Shown piece by piece: positions 36,281 to 43,725 of a stretch of DNA of 64,000 nt. The notes beneath the pieces were generated by a model. The model was not told the DNA's origin and ran no database searches. It saw only the letters and a program-made list of their open reading frames with translations. Position 1 is the first letter of the stretch; each line of letters opens with the position of its first letter. A program made the translations under genes and the position numbers. Source of the stretch: Ectobacillus sp042610425 (GTDB taxonomy: Bacteria; Bacillota; Bacilli; Bacillales; Bacillaceae_G); NCBI RefSeq assembly GCF_042610425.1, contig NZ_JBGJZM010000004.1, positions 100,270 to 164,269 on the forward strand, written 5' to 3'.

Positions 36281-36515
36281 CGTTACCCTCCTTTATTATA
36301 TTGCTACAAGCTGTATCAAAATAAGTATTCTGATACAGAAAAATATGGAATGGCTGTATAATATAATATAGATTTTACAATTTAGGTTGATTTCAACAAT
36401 ATAGCCGAATAAATAGTGTAAAATTGTGAAATGAAATGCTTATTGAGTAGAATACAGTGTTTTTTTATAGGATAAACAGTTAAAATAAAGATATTCATGA
36501 GAGGAAGAAAATGAA

Positions 36516-36902
36516 TTGAAGCTACTTAGTATTCATCATACAGCAATCATTTGTTCTGACTACGCAGTATCCAAGCGTTTCTATGTAGATCTACTTGGGT
36601 TTTCTGTAATAAAGGAAATATACCGATCAGAGCGTCAGTCGTATAAGCTTGATTTAGCAGTAAATGGTGAATACCAAATTGAACTATTTTCGTTTTCAAA
36701 TCCACCCAAGCGTCCTAGTTTCCCAGAAGCTGCTGGATTACGACATCTTGCATTTGCAGTAGATGATGTCGAAGAGGCAGTAAATGAACTGAATGCGAGA
36801 GGAGTAAGTACGGAAGAAATTCGAATTGATTCTATTACCCATAAAAAATTTGTGTTTTTTCATGATCCAGATCAACTGCCGTTGGAATTATATGAAGCAT
36901 AA
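36516..36902 (+). CDS. VOC family protein (glyoxalase I/bleomycin-resistance fold)
   Basis: Metalloenzyme-fold protein of 128 residues with the two beta-alpha-beta-beta-beta halves of the VOC superfamily: IHHTAIICSDYAVSKRFYVDLLGFSV and GLRHLAFAVDDVEEAVNELNARGV, then KKFVFFHDPDQLPLELYEA. His6/His7, Glu48-like and Glu near the C-terminus are plausible metal ligands. It belongs to the small YaeR/GloA2-like group, often annotated as lactoylglutathione lyase without proof. The TTG start at 36516 is oddly placed: an ATG at 36511, better spaced from AGAGG, opens a two-codon frame whose TGA overlaps this TTG. Confidence 0.82.
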   Translation: MKLLSIHHTAIICSDYAVSKRFYVDLLGFSVIKEIYRSERQSYKLDLAVNGEYQIELFSFSNPPKRPSFPEAAGLRHLAFAVDDVEEAVNELNARGVSTEEIRIDSITHKKFVFFHDPDQLPLELYEA

Positions 36903-36984
36903 AGCTTCTTAAACGGAAAGATTTTAGGGGAGTTTGTTTTAACAGAATGAGGAACAATACAGATACTTAATTTTTTTGAAATAC

Positions 36985-37022
36985 AGGAGGTGACACCTTA
37001 GTTTTCGGACTGAGGGTCTTTG
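36985..37022 (+). promoter_or_regulatory. Structured leader: SD, hairpin, TTG start (second CorC-type gene)
   Basis: AGGAGGTGA (36985-36993), an eight-base-pair hairpin CCTTAGTT/GGACTGAGG with a TTCG loop (36996-37015), then TTG at 37020. Removing the hairpin leaves six bases. Relative to the copy at 29680 one T-A pair has become T-G, so pairing is kept. A competing stem AGGT/ACCT (36988-36998) would cover the SD. Confidence 0.7.
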
Positions 37023-38348
37023 TTGGACGGATGGAATTTATTATTGATTGTTTTAATTATTGCAATTGCAGGATTTTTCGTTGCAACTGAGTTTGCAATC
37101 GTGAAGGTTCGAACGAGTCGAATTGATCAACTCGTTGCAGAAAACAAAAAAGGTGCATTAGCAGCTAAAAAGATTATTTCAAATTTAGATGAATATTTAT
37201 CAGCAACGCAGCTGGGAATAACGATTACTTCCCTAGGTCTAGGTTGGTTGGGAGAGCCTACGGTTTATCACTTAATCGAACCATTACTTGAAAAATTAAA
37301 TGTAGCGCCTGCTATATCGAATACAATTGCGTTTGTTATTGCTTTTTCCTTCATAACATTTTTACATGTTGTTGTCGGTGAATTGGCTCCGAAAACCTTG
37401 GCAATCCAAAAAGCAGAACAAGTGGTATTGTTTTGTGCAAAGCCACTCCTTTATTTTTATAAAATCACATTTCCATTTATATGGATGTTGAATTCATCAG
37501 CTCGTTTTATTGCAGGTTTGTTTGGATTGAAGCCTGCTTCTGACAATGAAGTTGCGCACTCAGAAGAAGAATTGCGTCTTATCTTGTCAGAAAGTTATGA
37601 GAGCGGCGAAATTAATCAAACAGAGTTTAAATATGTAAATAATATTTTTGAATTTGATAACAGAATTGCAAAAGAAATTATGGTTCCTCGTACGGAAATT
37701 GTTGGTTTATATGCGGAAGAGCCAATGGACGAGCATATTCATACAATTCGAAATGAAAAATATACGCGATATCCGGTATTTGGAGAAGATAAAGATGAAA
37801 TTCTGGGTATGGTTAATGTAAAGGACTTTTTCGCTCATTATATTAATGAAGAAGATCAAGCATTTGAATCGATTCAATCCATTATGCGTCCAGTTATAGA
37901 AGTTATGGAAACAGTGCCTATCCATGATTTGTTAATCCAAATGCAGAAGAAACGAATTCCATTAGCAGTTTTATACGATGAATATGGTGGAACAGCTGGG
38001 ATTGTTACGCTAGAAGATATTCTAGAAGAAATAGTCGGAGAAATTCGCGATGAATACGATGGCGATGAAAAACCACCTATTCAGGATGTGAATGACGATT
38101 ACAAGATATTAGATGGAAAAGTACTCGTAAGCGAAGTAAATGATCTTCTAGGTGTAAATATAGAAGAAGAAGATGTGGATACAATAGGTGGTTGGATTTT
38201 AACCCAAGATTCCACTATTGCACTGGGGCAAACATTTCGTATAGATGATTGGATATTAAAAGTAACAGAATTAGATTCACATCAAATTAAGCGTGTAGAA
38301 GCGAAGCGTCTCCATAAAGAAGTTCAAGTAGAGGTACCATCCTTATAA
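37020..38348 (+). CDS. CNNM/CBS-domain membrane protein (CorC/HlyC, hemolysin-family type), second copy
   Basis: Paralogue of the protein at 29720, 442 residues with the same order: CNNM membrane domain (ATEFAIVKVRTSRIDQL, FLHVVVGELAPKTLA), acidic linker HSEEELRLILSESYESGEINQTE, CBS pair with LAVLYDEYGGTAGIVTLEDILEE, and CorC/HlyC C-terminal domain. Divergence is spread through the length, so the copies are old rather than a fresh duplication. Both are preceded by the same leader structure, suggesting a common translational control. A second TTG at 37023 is an alternative start. Probable role in divalent cation handling. Confidence 0.92.
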   Translation: MLDGWNLLLIVLIIAIAGFFVATEFAIVKVRTSRIDQLVAENKKGALAAKKIISNLDEYLSATQLGITITSLGLGWLGEPTVYHLIEPLLEKLNVAPAISNTIAFVIAFSFITFLHVVVGELAPKTLAIQKAEQVVLFCAKPLLYFYKITFPFIWMLNSSARFIAGLFGLKPASDNEVAHSEEELRLILSESYESGEINQTEFKYVNNIFEFDNRIAKEIMVPRTEIVGLYAEEPMDEHIHTIRNEKYTRYPVFGEDKDEILGMVNVKDFFAHYINEEDQAFESIQSIMRPVIEVMETVPIHDLLIQMQKKRIPLAVLYDEYGGTAGIVTLEDILEEIVGEIRDEYDGDEKPPIQDVNDDYKILDGKVLVSEVNDLLGVNIEEEDVDTIGGWILTQDSTIALGQTFRIDDWILKVTELDSHQIKRVEAKRLHKEVQVEVPSL

Positions 38349-38372
38349 AAGCAGGTTAATGCCTGCTTTTCG
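38347..38372 (+). terminator. Intrinsic terminator after the second CorC-type gene
   Basis: AAAAGCAGG pairs with CCTGCTTTT across a six-base loop, directly at the stop codon. Confidence 0.85.
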
Positions 38373-38462
38373 TTATTTGGATGAATAAGATCCTTTTCAT
38401 TGAAAAAAAGGAAGGATTTTCTTGCAATATGGGATAATACATGAAAAGAGAAGGTGGGGAAT

Positions 38463-39596
38463 TTGGATTTATTTGTTACAACAGAAACCCAGCATCGTAT
38501 CATTCAACAAATTGAGCAGCTGCTGCCGAAATTTGCAGAACGTGAGTATACCCTTGATGAGTTAGGTTCATTTCCATTTCAGAACATAGAAGACCTAAAA
38601 CATATCGGCTATACTATGCAAACTGTGCCTACAGAATTTGGAGGCGGAGGTATTTCCCTTTATGATTTTCTGCTATTTCAAGAGAAAATAGCGGAGGGTG
38701 ATGGTGCAACGGCCTTGTCAATAGGATGGCATATGGCAATTGTACTAGAACTAGCAGAAACTCGTGCTTGGGATAAGAAAATCTTCTCATGGATGTGTGA
38801 GAACATTAACAAGGGAGCTCTCCTTAACCGTGCTGCTTCTGAGCGAGCTACAGGAAGTCCTGCACGCGGAGGAAAACCAACAACCACTGCTTATAAACAA
38901 GATGATGCATGGATCATTAACGGGCGTAAGACATTTACATCTATGTCACCAGTACTTGATTATTTCATTGTTACGGCAACGATTGCAGATACTGATGAAG
39001 TTGGTGGCTTTTTAATTCCACGTGGGACTAGCGGATTTTCTATTGAAGAAACATGGGATAGTGTAGCGATGAGAGGCACAGCAAGTCACGATATTGTACT
39101 TGATGAGGTAAAAGTACCTCTTGCTTATTTAGTTGAAATAAAAGGAAAGAGCAAGGTAAATGGTTCCCTTCTTCATATACCTGCCTGCTACTTAGGTATT
39201 GCAAAAGCAGCTTTTGATTATGCTGTTACATTTGCCAAAACCCATCAAAATAATAGTATACCAGAGCCGATTGCAACTCTTCCTAACGTTACAAGATTGA
39301 TAGGAGAAATGGAAGTAGAACTCATGCAAGCTCGTCATTTCATGTATAGTGTGGCACAGCAATATGATCGCGGCTATCGTCAAGAGATAAAGGGAGAGCT
39401 AGCTGCGGTTAAATATGTTGCAACGAATGCAGCCATTGTAGTAGTTGATAAAGCAATGCGAATAGTGGGGGCTAGAAGCTTATCAGCTAAAAATCCATTA
39501 CATCGTTATTACTTGAATGTAAGAGCAGGTCTACACAATCCACCAATGGATGATATTACCATATCTTTGTTGGCAAAATTAGCAACAGAGGAATAA
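38463..39596 (+). CDS. Acyl-CoA dehydrogenase family flavoprotein
   Basis: FAD-dependent acyl-CoA dehydrogenase-fold protein of 377 residues. The TTG at 38463 is chosen because the earlier in-frame GTG at 38454 lies inside the ribosome site AAGGTGGGG. The N-terminal helical domain, the middle beta domain (INGRKTFTSMSPVLDYFIVTA) and the C-terminal four-helix bundle (MRIVGARSLSAKNPLHRYYLNVRAGLHNPPMDD) are visible. The C-terminal layout, with HNPPMDD in place of the usual catalytic Glu region, resembles the DszC/monooxygenase-like branch, so the substrate is uncertain. Its own terminator follows. Confidence 0.85.
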   Translation: MDLFVTTETQHRIIQQIEQLLPKFAEREYTLDELGSFPFQNIEDLKHIGYTMQTVPTEFGGGGISLYDFLLFQEKIAEGDGATALSIGWHMAIVLELAETRAWDKKIFSWMCENINKGALLNRAASERATGSPARGGKPTTTAYKQDDAWIINGRKTFTSMSPVLDYFIVTATIADTDEVGGFLIPRGTSGFSIEETWDSVAMRGTASHDIVLDEVKVPLAYLVEIKGKSKVNGSLLHIPACYLGIAKAAFDYAVTFAKTHQNNSIPEPIATLPNVTRLIGEMEVELMQARHFMYSVAQQYDRGYRQEIKGELAAVKYVATNAAIVVVDKAMRIVGARSLSAKNPLHRYYLNVRAGLHNPPMDDITISLLAKLATEE

Positions 39597-39637
39597 GAGC
39601 TTAGAGTAGAATTTTATGTCTACTCTAAGCTTTTTTA
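39597..39637 (+). terminator. Intrinsic terminator after the acyl-CoA dehydrogenase gene
   Basis: AGCTTAGAGTAGA pairs with TCTACTCTAAGCT over an eight-base loop, then TTTTT. Confidence 0.92.
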
Positions 39638-39682
39638 TTTATTTCGTTTGCAAATTATACTCCGTTTTCTTTATTCATAAAG

Positions 39683-39723
39683 TTGTAATAAGATCAGCTT
39701 TACATTATACCCATAAGGGTATA
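39683..39723 (+). promoter_or_regulatory. CstR-type operator and promoter before the CoA-disulfide reductase gene
   Basis: The 18-base palindrome TATACCCATAAGGGTATA (39706-39723) contains ATACC-N6-GGTAT. A candidate promoter TTGTAA (39683-39688)-17-TATACC overlaps it, so bound repressor would block RNA polymerase. Confidence 0.78.
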
Positions 39724-39771
39724 TGATGAGCTTGTGAAAGATGAGTATATGTGTAAAAAGGGGGCTTTACT

Positions 39772-41412
39772 ATGAAAATTATAATTGTTGGGGGCGTTGC
39801 TGGTGGTGCAACTGCAGCTACACGTCTTCGTCGTCTAAATGAGGAAGATGAAATTGTCTTGTTTGAACGGGGAGAATATATATCATTTGCTAATTGTGGA
39901 TTACCCTATTATATCGGAGAAGTAATTCAGGAACGAAAGAAGCTTCTTGTACAAACCGTAGAGGGACTATCCACACGCTATAAATTAGATATTCGTGTAA
40001 ATAGTGAAGTGACTGCCATTCATCGCGATCGAAAAACAGTCTCCGTTATAAATAAAGAAAATGGAGAAAGTTATGAAGAGGAATACGATACTCTCATTCT
40101 TTCACCAGGATCAAAACCTATTGTACCACCTATTCCTGGCTTACAAGAAGCAAAGGCATTGTTTACATTACGTAACATTCCTGATACGGATCGCATAAAG
40201 GAATACGTGGATGAACAAAAACCGAAGCGTGCCGTTGTAATTGGTGGAGGATTTATTGGAATAGAGATGGCTGAAAACTTAAGAAAACGTAATGTAGCCG
40301 TAACGATAGTAGAACGAAATAAGCAGGTTATGGGGCCAATCGATTTCGAAATGGCTGCAATTGTTCATAAAGAATTAGAAAAGAATGGTGTAGAGCTCGT
40401 ATTAGAAGACGGGGTAGAATCATTTAAAAATGAGGGTACGGTTGTTAAACTTACAAGTGGTAAAGAAATTGAAACAGATATGATTATTCTTGCAATTGGC
40501 GTTGTACCTGAAAATGGTCTAGCGAAGGAAGCTGGGTTAGAATTAGGACTTCGCGGGGCAATCGTAGTTACAGATACACTCCAAACATCAGATCCATCTA
40601 TATACGCAATCGGAGATGCCATCCAAGTTCGTGATTATGTAAATGGACATGAAACATTTGTGCCACTTGCTTGGCCAGCAAACCGACAAGGCCGACTTGT
40701 TGCTGACTATATCAACAGAAAAAATGTGAAATATAATGGTACAATGGGCACATCTATTGTGCAAGTATTTGACATAACTGTCGCAGCAACAGGAAATAAT
40801 GAAAAAACATTACAACGTCTCGAAATTCCGTATGAAGTGGTACATGTACACCCTGCTAATCATGCTACCTATTATCCAGGGGCTGCACCGCTTTCATTAA
40901 AGCTTCTATTTAATAAAGAAACAGGGGCTATTTACGGTGCCCAAGTCGTTGGAAAAAATGGTGCAGATAAGAGGATTGATGTAATTGCTACGGCAATCAA
41001 AGGAAACCTTACTGTATTTGACTTGACAGATTTAGAAATTGCCTATGCTCCTCCTTTTGCATCTGCGAAAGACCCGGTTAATGTGGCTGGATATGTTGCG
41101 TCGAATGTTGCAAATGAAGAAGTAAAAACTGTACAATGGCATGAAATTGATGAACTAATTAAGCAAGGTAATGTTCTAATTGACGTGCGCAATCCAAATG
41201 AAGTTGCCAATGGAAGTATTAAAGGATCTGTGAATATTCCCCTTGATGAGCTTCGCGAACGAATGGATGAAATTGATAAAACACAAACGGTTTATGTAAC
41301 TTGTCAAATTGGATTACGTGGATACATTGCAAGTCGATTATTAGAACAATATGGATTTACTGTGAAGAATTTAGATGGAGGATATAAAACATATTCAAAC
41401 GTATTTTGCTAA
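39772..41412 (+). CDS. cdr: CoA-disulfide reductase with C-terminal rhodanese domain (CoADR-RHD)
   Basis: FAD/NAD(P)H flavoenzyme of 546 residues that reduces CoA disulfide or CoA persulfide. The N-terminal FAD motif is IIVGGVAGGATAATRLRR. Active Cys42 lies in SFANCGLPYYIG, the single-cysteine motif of CoADR. A second dinucleotide motif, RAVVIGGGFIGIEMAENL, follows near residue 155. The C-terminal rhodanese domain (about residues 455-546) has IDVRNPNEVANG and Cys511 in CQIGLRG. The same fusion is known from B. anthracis and related species. It heads the sulfur cluster and carries a CstR-type operator. Confidence 0.95.
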   Translation: MKIIIVGGVAGGATAATRLRRLNEEDEIVLFERGEYISFANCGLPYYIGEVIQERKKLLVQTVEGLSTRYKLDIRVNSEVTAIHRDRKTVSVINKENGESYEEEYDTLILSPGSKPIVPPIPGLQEAKALFTLRNIPDTDRIKEYVDEQKPKRAVVIGGGFIGIEMAENLRKRNVAVTIVERNKQVMGPIDFEMAAIVHKELEKNGVELVLEDGVESFKNEGTVVKLTSGKEIETDMIILAIGVVPENGLAKEAGLELGLRGAIVVTDTLQTSDPSIYAIGDAIQVRDYVNGHETFVPLAWPANRQGRLVADYINRKNVKYNGTMGTSIVQVFDITVAATGNNEKTLQRLEIPYEVVHVHPANHATYYPGAAPLSLKLLFNKETGAIYGAQVVGKNGADKRIDVIATAIKGNLTVFDLTDLEIAYAPPFASAKDPVNVAGYVASNVANEEVKTVQWHEIDELIKQGNVLIDVRNPNEVANGSIKGSVNIPLDELRERMDEIDKTQTVYVTCQIGLRGYIASRLLEQYGFTVKNLDGGYKTYSNVFC

Positions 41413-41551
41413 AAATAGAAGAGCATTTGACAGTTTTATTTCCAAAAGCTAACACCATTTATTTTGAGTTTTGATACCCTGTATAGTAAAATGGTCACAT
41501 ATGAAAGCATGATGTAAATAATAAAGAAAACATATGGTAGGAGGAAGAAAG

Positions 41552-41866
41552 ATGGCAATTGTACATGCAACTGATGAAACATTTAATAAAGATATAGAAA
41601 AGGGACTAGTATTTGTAGACTTTTGGGCACCTTGGTGCGGACCTTGTCGTATGGTTGGTCCCGTACTGGAAGAAATTGATAGTGAAATGGGAGATAAAGT
41701 TAAAATTGTTAAAGTAAATGTAGATGAGAATCAAGGAACGGCTGGACGTTTTAGTGTAATGAGTATTCCAACATTAATTTTATTTAAAGATGGGAATCCA
41801 CTTGGTCAAATCGTAGGATTCCAACCCAAAGAAGCATTAGTTGAGATTTTGAACCAATATATATAA
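41552..41866 (+). CDS. Thioredoxin
   Basis: Thioredoxin of 104 residues with the canonical active site WAPWCGPCRM (Cys29, Cys32) and the cis-Pro loop MSIPTLILFKDG. The ATG at 41552 follows AGGAGGAAGAAAG; an upstream in-frame ATG at 41534 would put the ribosome site inside the gene. Set between CoADR-RHD and the ArsR/CstR regulators, it probably releases sulfide or reduces persulfides made by the rhodaneses. It is a second thioredoxin, separate from the essential trxA, which normally lies elsewhere. A degenerate CstR-like half site (ATACC at 41474) is upstream. Confidence 0.93.
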   Translation: MAIVHATDETFNKDIEKGLVFVDFWAPWCGPCRMVGPVLEEIDSEMGDKVKIVKVNVDENQGTAGRFSVMSIPTLILFKDGNPLGQIVGFQPKEALVEILNQYI

Positions 41867-41888
41867 GATAGAAGTAATCTACTCTTTC

Positions 41889-41925
41889 ATCTTAGTTTCT
41901 ACTTTTACTAAGTAGAGACTAAGAT
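41889..41925 (+). promoter_or_regulatory. Large inverted repeat upstream of the ArsR gene (candidate operator)
   Basis: Two 16-base arms, ATCTTAGTTTCTACTT and AAGTAGAGACTAAGAT, match at 15 of 16 positions around a five-base centre, starting 23 bases after the thioredoxin stop. There is no T-run, so an operator for the ArsR protein is more likely than a terminator. Confidence 0.6.
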
Positions 41926-41965
41926 AAAATGTGGGTTAATAGAGATAGAAATTGAGGGGAAACAC

Positions 41966-42253
41966 ATGTGTCAAAATCAGTTTGATTACCAAATTTCCGA
42001 CGATGATGTTCAAATGCTACGTGCTCTCGCACATCCTTTGCGGTTACGTCTCGTTCAAGAGTTGATGAAGAGGGGAACGTGTAACGTATCTAAGTTACAA
42101 GAAATTTTAGATATTCCACAGTCTACCGTTTCGCAGCATTTAACGAAACTAAAGCAAACTAAGGTTGTACAATATGAACGTAAAGGTCTAGAAGTGTATT
42201 ATAAAATACATGATGAAAAAATTAACAATGTAATGAATACTTTATTTTCTTAA
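41966..42253 (+). CDS. ArsR/SmtB family regulator
   Basis: Winged-helix repressor of 95 residues: LRALAHPLRLRLVQELMKRG, then the recognition helix region LDIPQSTVSQHLTKLKQ. The alpha-3 metal motif ELCVCD of classic arsenic/cadmium sensors is absent; only Cys2 and Cys39 (GTCNVSKL) are present. Two thiols in a sulfur gene cluster suggest a thiol- or persulfide-based switch like that of SqrR/BigR, although the Cys positions differ from those proteins. A 37-base inverted repeat just upstream is its likely operator. GAGGGGAAA precedes the start. Confidence 0.88.
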   Translation: MCQNQFDYQISDDDVQMLRALAHPLRLRLVQELMKRGTCNVSKLQEILDIPQSTVSQHLTKLKQTKVVQYERKGLEVYYKIHDEKINNVMNTLFS

Positions 42254-42293
42254 TACGAAAAGAGCGAGTATGTCTACATTGCTTTTGACTCCT

Positions 42294-42336
42294 TTGACAT
42301 TTTTTGTACCCTGTAATACGATACCTCTAAAGGTAT
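42294..42336 (+). promoter_or_regulatory. cstR promoter with CstR-type operator
   Basis: TTGACA (42294-42299), 17 bases, then TACGAT (42317-42322) overlapping ATACC-N6-GGTAT (42321-42336; inner palindrome ATACCT/AGGTAT). This predicts autoregulation by the persulfide sensor. Confidence 0.78.
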
Positions 42337-42355
42337 TGGTAAAGGAGAATTCGTT

Positions 42356-42619
42356 ATGGAATACACACAAGAGATGAAAAATCGTCTCAAAAGAATTGAA
42401 GGACAAATTCGAGGTATACTTCGAATGCTAGAAGAAGAACAGGATTGTAAGCAAGTAGTGACACAATTAAGTGCTGCACGTTCAGCTATTGACCGTACAA
42501 TTGGTGTTGTTGTCGGCTCAAACTTAGAACAATGCTTACGAGGTCAAATGGAAAACGGCGAATATGAAAATCGTAATTTAGTGAAGGAAGCAGTGGAACT
42601 GCTTGTGAAAAGTCGCTAA
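42356..42619 (+). CDS. cstR: CstR persulfide-sensing repressor (CsoR/RcnR family)
   Basis: All-helical repressor of 87 residues (DUF156): NRLKRIEGQIRGILRMLEE, then DCKQVVTQLSAARSAIDR. The two sensor cysteines Cys31 and Cys60 are present, but position 56, where copper-sensing CsoR has its His ligand, is Asn (GSNLEQCL). Loss of the Cu ligand with both Cys kept is the mark of CstR, which forms inter-subunit di- or trisulfides with sulfane sulfur and then leaves DNA. Its own operator and gene neighbours (rhodaneses, CoADR, thioredoxin) agree. It is co-transcribed with the rhodanese that follows. Confidence 0.92.
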   Translation: MEYTQEMKNRLKRIEGQIRGILRMLEEEQDCKQVVTQLSAARSAIDRTIGVVVGSNLEQCLRGQMENGEYENRNLVKEAVELLVKSR

Positions 42620-42642
42620 TTAAAAAAAGAAGGAGGATTGGC

Positions 42643-42939
42643 ATGAAAACCATTTTACCACAAGAAGTAGAAAATCAATTAAAAGCAGGTCAGTCCTTGA
42701 ATATTATCGACGTAAGAGAGGACGAAGAAGTAGCACAAGGAATGATTCCATCTGCAAAACAATATCGTTTAGGTGATCTACCTGTCACATATACAGAATT
42801 AGATCCGAAGAAAGAATATATTGTTGTCTGTCGTTCTGGTAGACGTAGTGCACAGGCGTGTGCATTCTTAGAAGAAATGGGTTTCTCAGTTACAAACGTT
42901 GAAGGCGGAATGTTAAATTGGACTGGAGACGTCGAGTAA
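42643..42939 (+). CDS. Single-domain rhodanese in the cstR operon
   Basis: Soluble sulfurtransferase of 98 residues, 23 bases after cstR with AAGGAGG before the ATG. Signatures are IIDVREDEEVAQGMI, active loop CRSGRRS with Cys63, and GGMLNWTG. It is a paralogue of the protein at 22974 with the same length and Cys position; the extra Arg in the loop gives a more positive pocket. Expected to accept sulfane sulfur when CstR is released. Confidence 0.93.
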   Translation: MKTILPQEVENQLKAGQSLNIIDVREDEEVAQGMIPSAKQYRLGDLPVTYTELDPKKEYIVVCRSGRRSAQACAFLEEMGFSVTNVEGGMLNWTGDVE

Positions 42940-42968
42940 CGAGAGACGGTGAAAGTTGAGTAGAAAGT

Positions 42969-43002
42969 AGTACCACAGTATACAGACTGTGGTACTTTTT
43001 TG
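42969..43002 (+). terminator. Terminator of the cstR-rhodanese operon
   Basis: AGTACCACAGT pairs with ACTGTGGTACT over a six-base loop, followed by TTTTTT. Confidence 0.93.
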
Positions 43003-43083
43003 TGTTCAAATAGAAAAATGCAAGAATACATGTTCATAATAGGGAAACCCTAACAGAAGATAAAGGAAAGGAGGGACCATACT

Positions 43084-43263
43084 TTGCATGTAAATAGAGT
43101 GAAACAAATTCTTTCATCACCATCTTCTGTTAAAGTGGAATACAACGGGGTATCTGTTTGGATAACAAATTGTAACGAGCAAACGGAAACAGCCCATATA
43201 TATGATGTGGAAAATCCAAAAGAACAAGTAGAAGTTCCTATACAGGAATTACAAGAAATATAA
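43084..43263 (+). CDS. sspH: Small acid-soluble spore protein H-type (SspH)
   Basis: Small gene of 59 codons from a TTG start eight bases after AAAGGAGGG. The protein begins HVNRVKQILSS and continues VKVEYNGVSVWITNCNE, AHIYDVENPKEQVEVP and a final ELQEI. These match B. subtilis SspH in order, including the ARIYEVKNP and VNSLEEI segments. SspH is a minor spore-core protein made under sigma-G in the forespore. It indicates a spore former. A strong terminator overlaps its stop. Confidence 0.9.
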   Translation: MHVNRVKQILSSPSSVKVEYNGVSVWITNCNEQTETAHIYDVENPKEQVEVPIQELQEI

Positions 43264-43299
43264 AAAGGACGAGACGTTTTTTTTGTCTCGTCCTTTTTG
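43262..43299 (+). terminator. Intrinsic terminator after sspH
   Basis: AAAAAGGACGAGAC pairs with GTCTCGTCCTTTTT around a T-rich loop, directly at the stop codon; it can act in both directions. Confidence 0.92.
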
Positions 43300-43376
43300 T
43301 TATTCCATCTGCTTTTTCTGTTTTTCTTATGAATAAGGACGTATATAGCGGACATACTAATAGGGGAGGTGTAGCT

Positions 43377-43658
43377 ATGGAAACACATCATTTTTCATAT
43401 GATAAAAGGCCAGCTTATTTAGTTGGCGGTGAGAATGATATTATCTTGTTATCTGATGAAGAGTATACGAGCATATGGAATGGAAATGTAGCCACACCTA
43501 AAGTTGTGCATAAAGGCTATTTTTACAGTACATATGATCAAGGATTAAATAATGGATTGTTTTTTGAAGATACAGCCAACATAATTGCCGAAGTGCGTAA
43601 TGGACAGGTTTATAGTGTTAGCACAAACGGGATGACTCCTTTTCCTAGTGAAGGATAA
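43377..43658 (+). CDS. Conserved-looking small protein of unknown function
   Basis: Protein of 93 residues; the ATG at 43377 follows AGGGGAGGTG, so the longer frame from 43329 is not used. No signal peptide, membrane segment or cysteine is present. It is rich in Gly, Asn and aromatic residues (PAYLVGGENDIILLSDEEY, GYFYSTYDQGLNNGLFFEDT), which suggests a compact beta-rich fold. I do not recognise a family. It lies between sspH and converging NorD-like genes and has its own promoter space and terminator. It could be spore-related, but only position suggests this. Confidence 0.7.
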   Translation: METHHFSYDKRPAYLVGGENDIILLSDEEYTSIWNGNVATPKVVHKGYFYSTYDQGLNNGLFFEDTANIIAEVRNGQVYSVSTNGMTPFPSEG

Positions 43659-43664
43659 AAAAAA

Positions 43665-43722
43665 AGGAGAGGAAGGGGGAAAGCCAAGAATGAGGATTCT
43701 TGGTTTTACTCCCTCTTTTTTT
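43665..43722. terminator. Bidirectional terminator between the small ORF and the VWA gene
   Basis: Inner stem AAAGCCAAGAAT/ATTCTTGGTTTT and outer GGAGAGG/CCCTC segments, with A-rich and T-rich flanks on opposite sides. Confidence 0.8.
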
Positions 43723-43725
43723 GAT

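Noticed and set aside
41474..41489. Fifth CstR operator before the thioredoxin gene (ATACC-N6-AGTAA)
   Set aside because: The right half matches only three of five positions; too weak to call, although co-control with cdr by read-through is possible.
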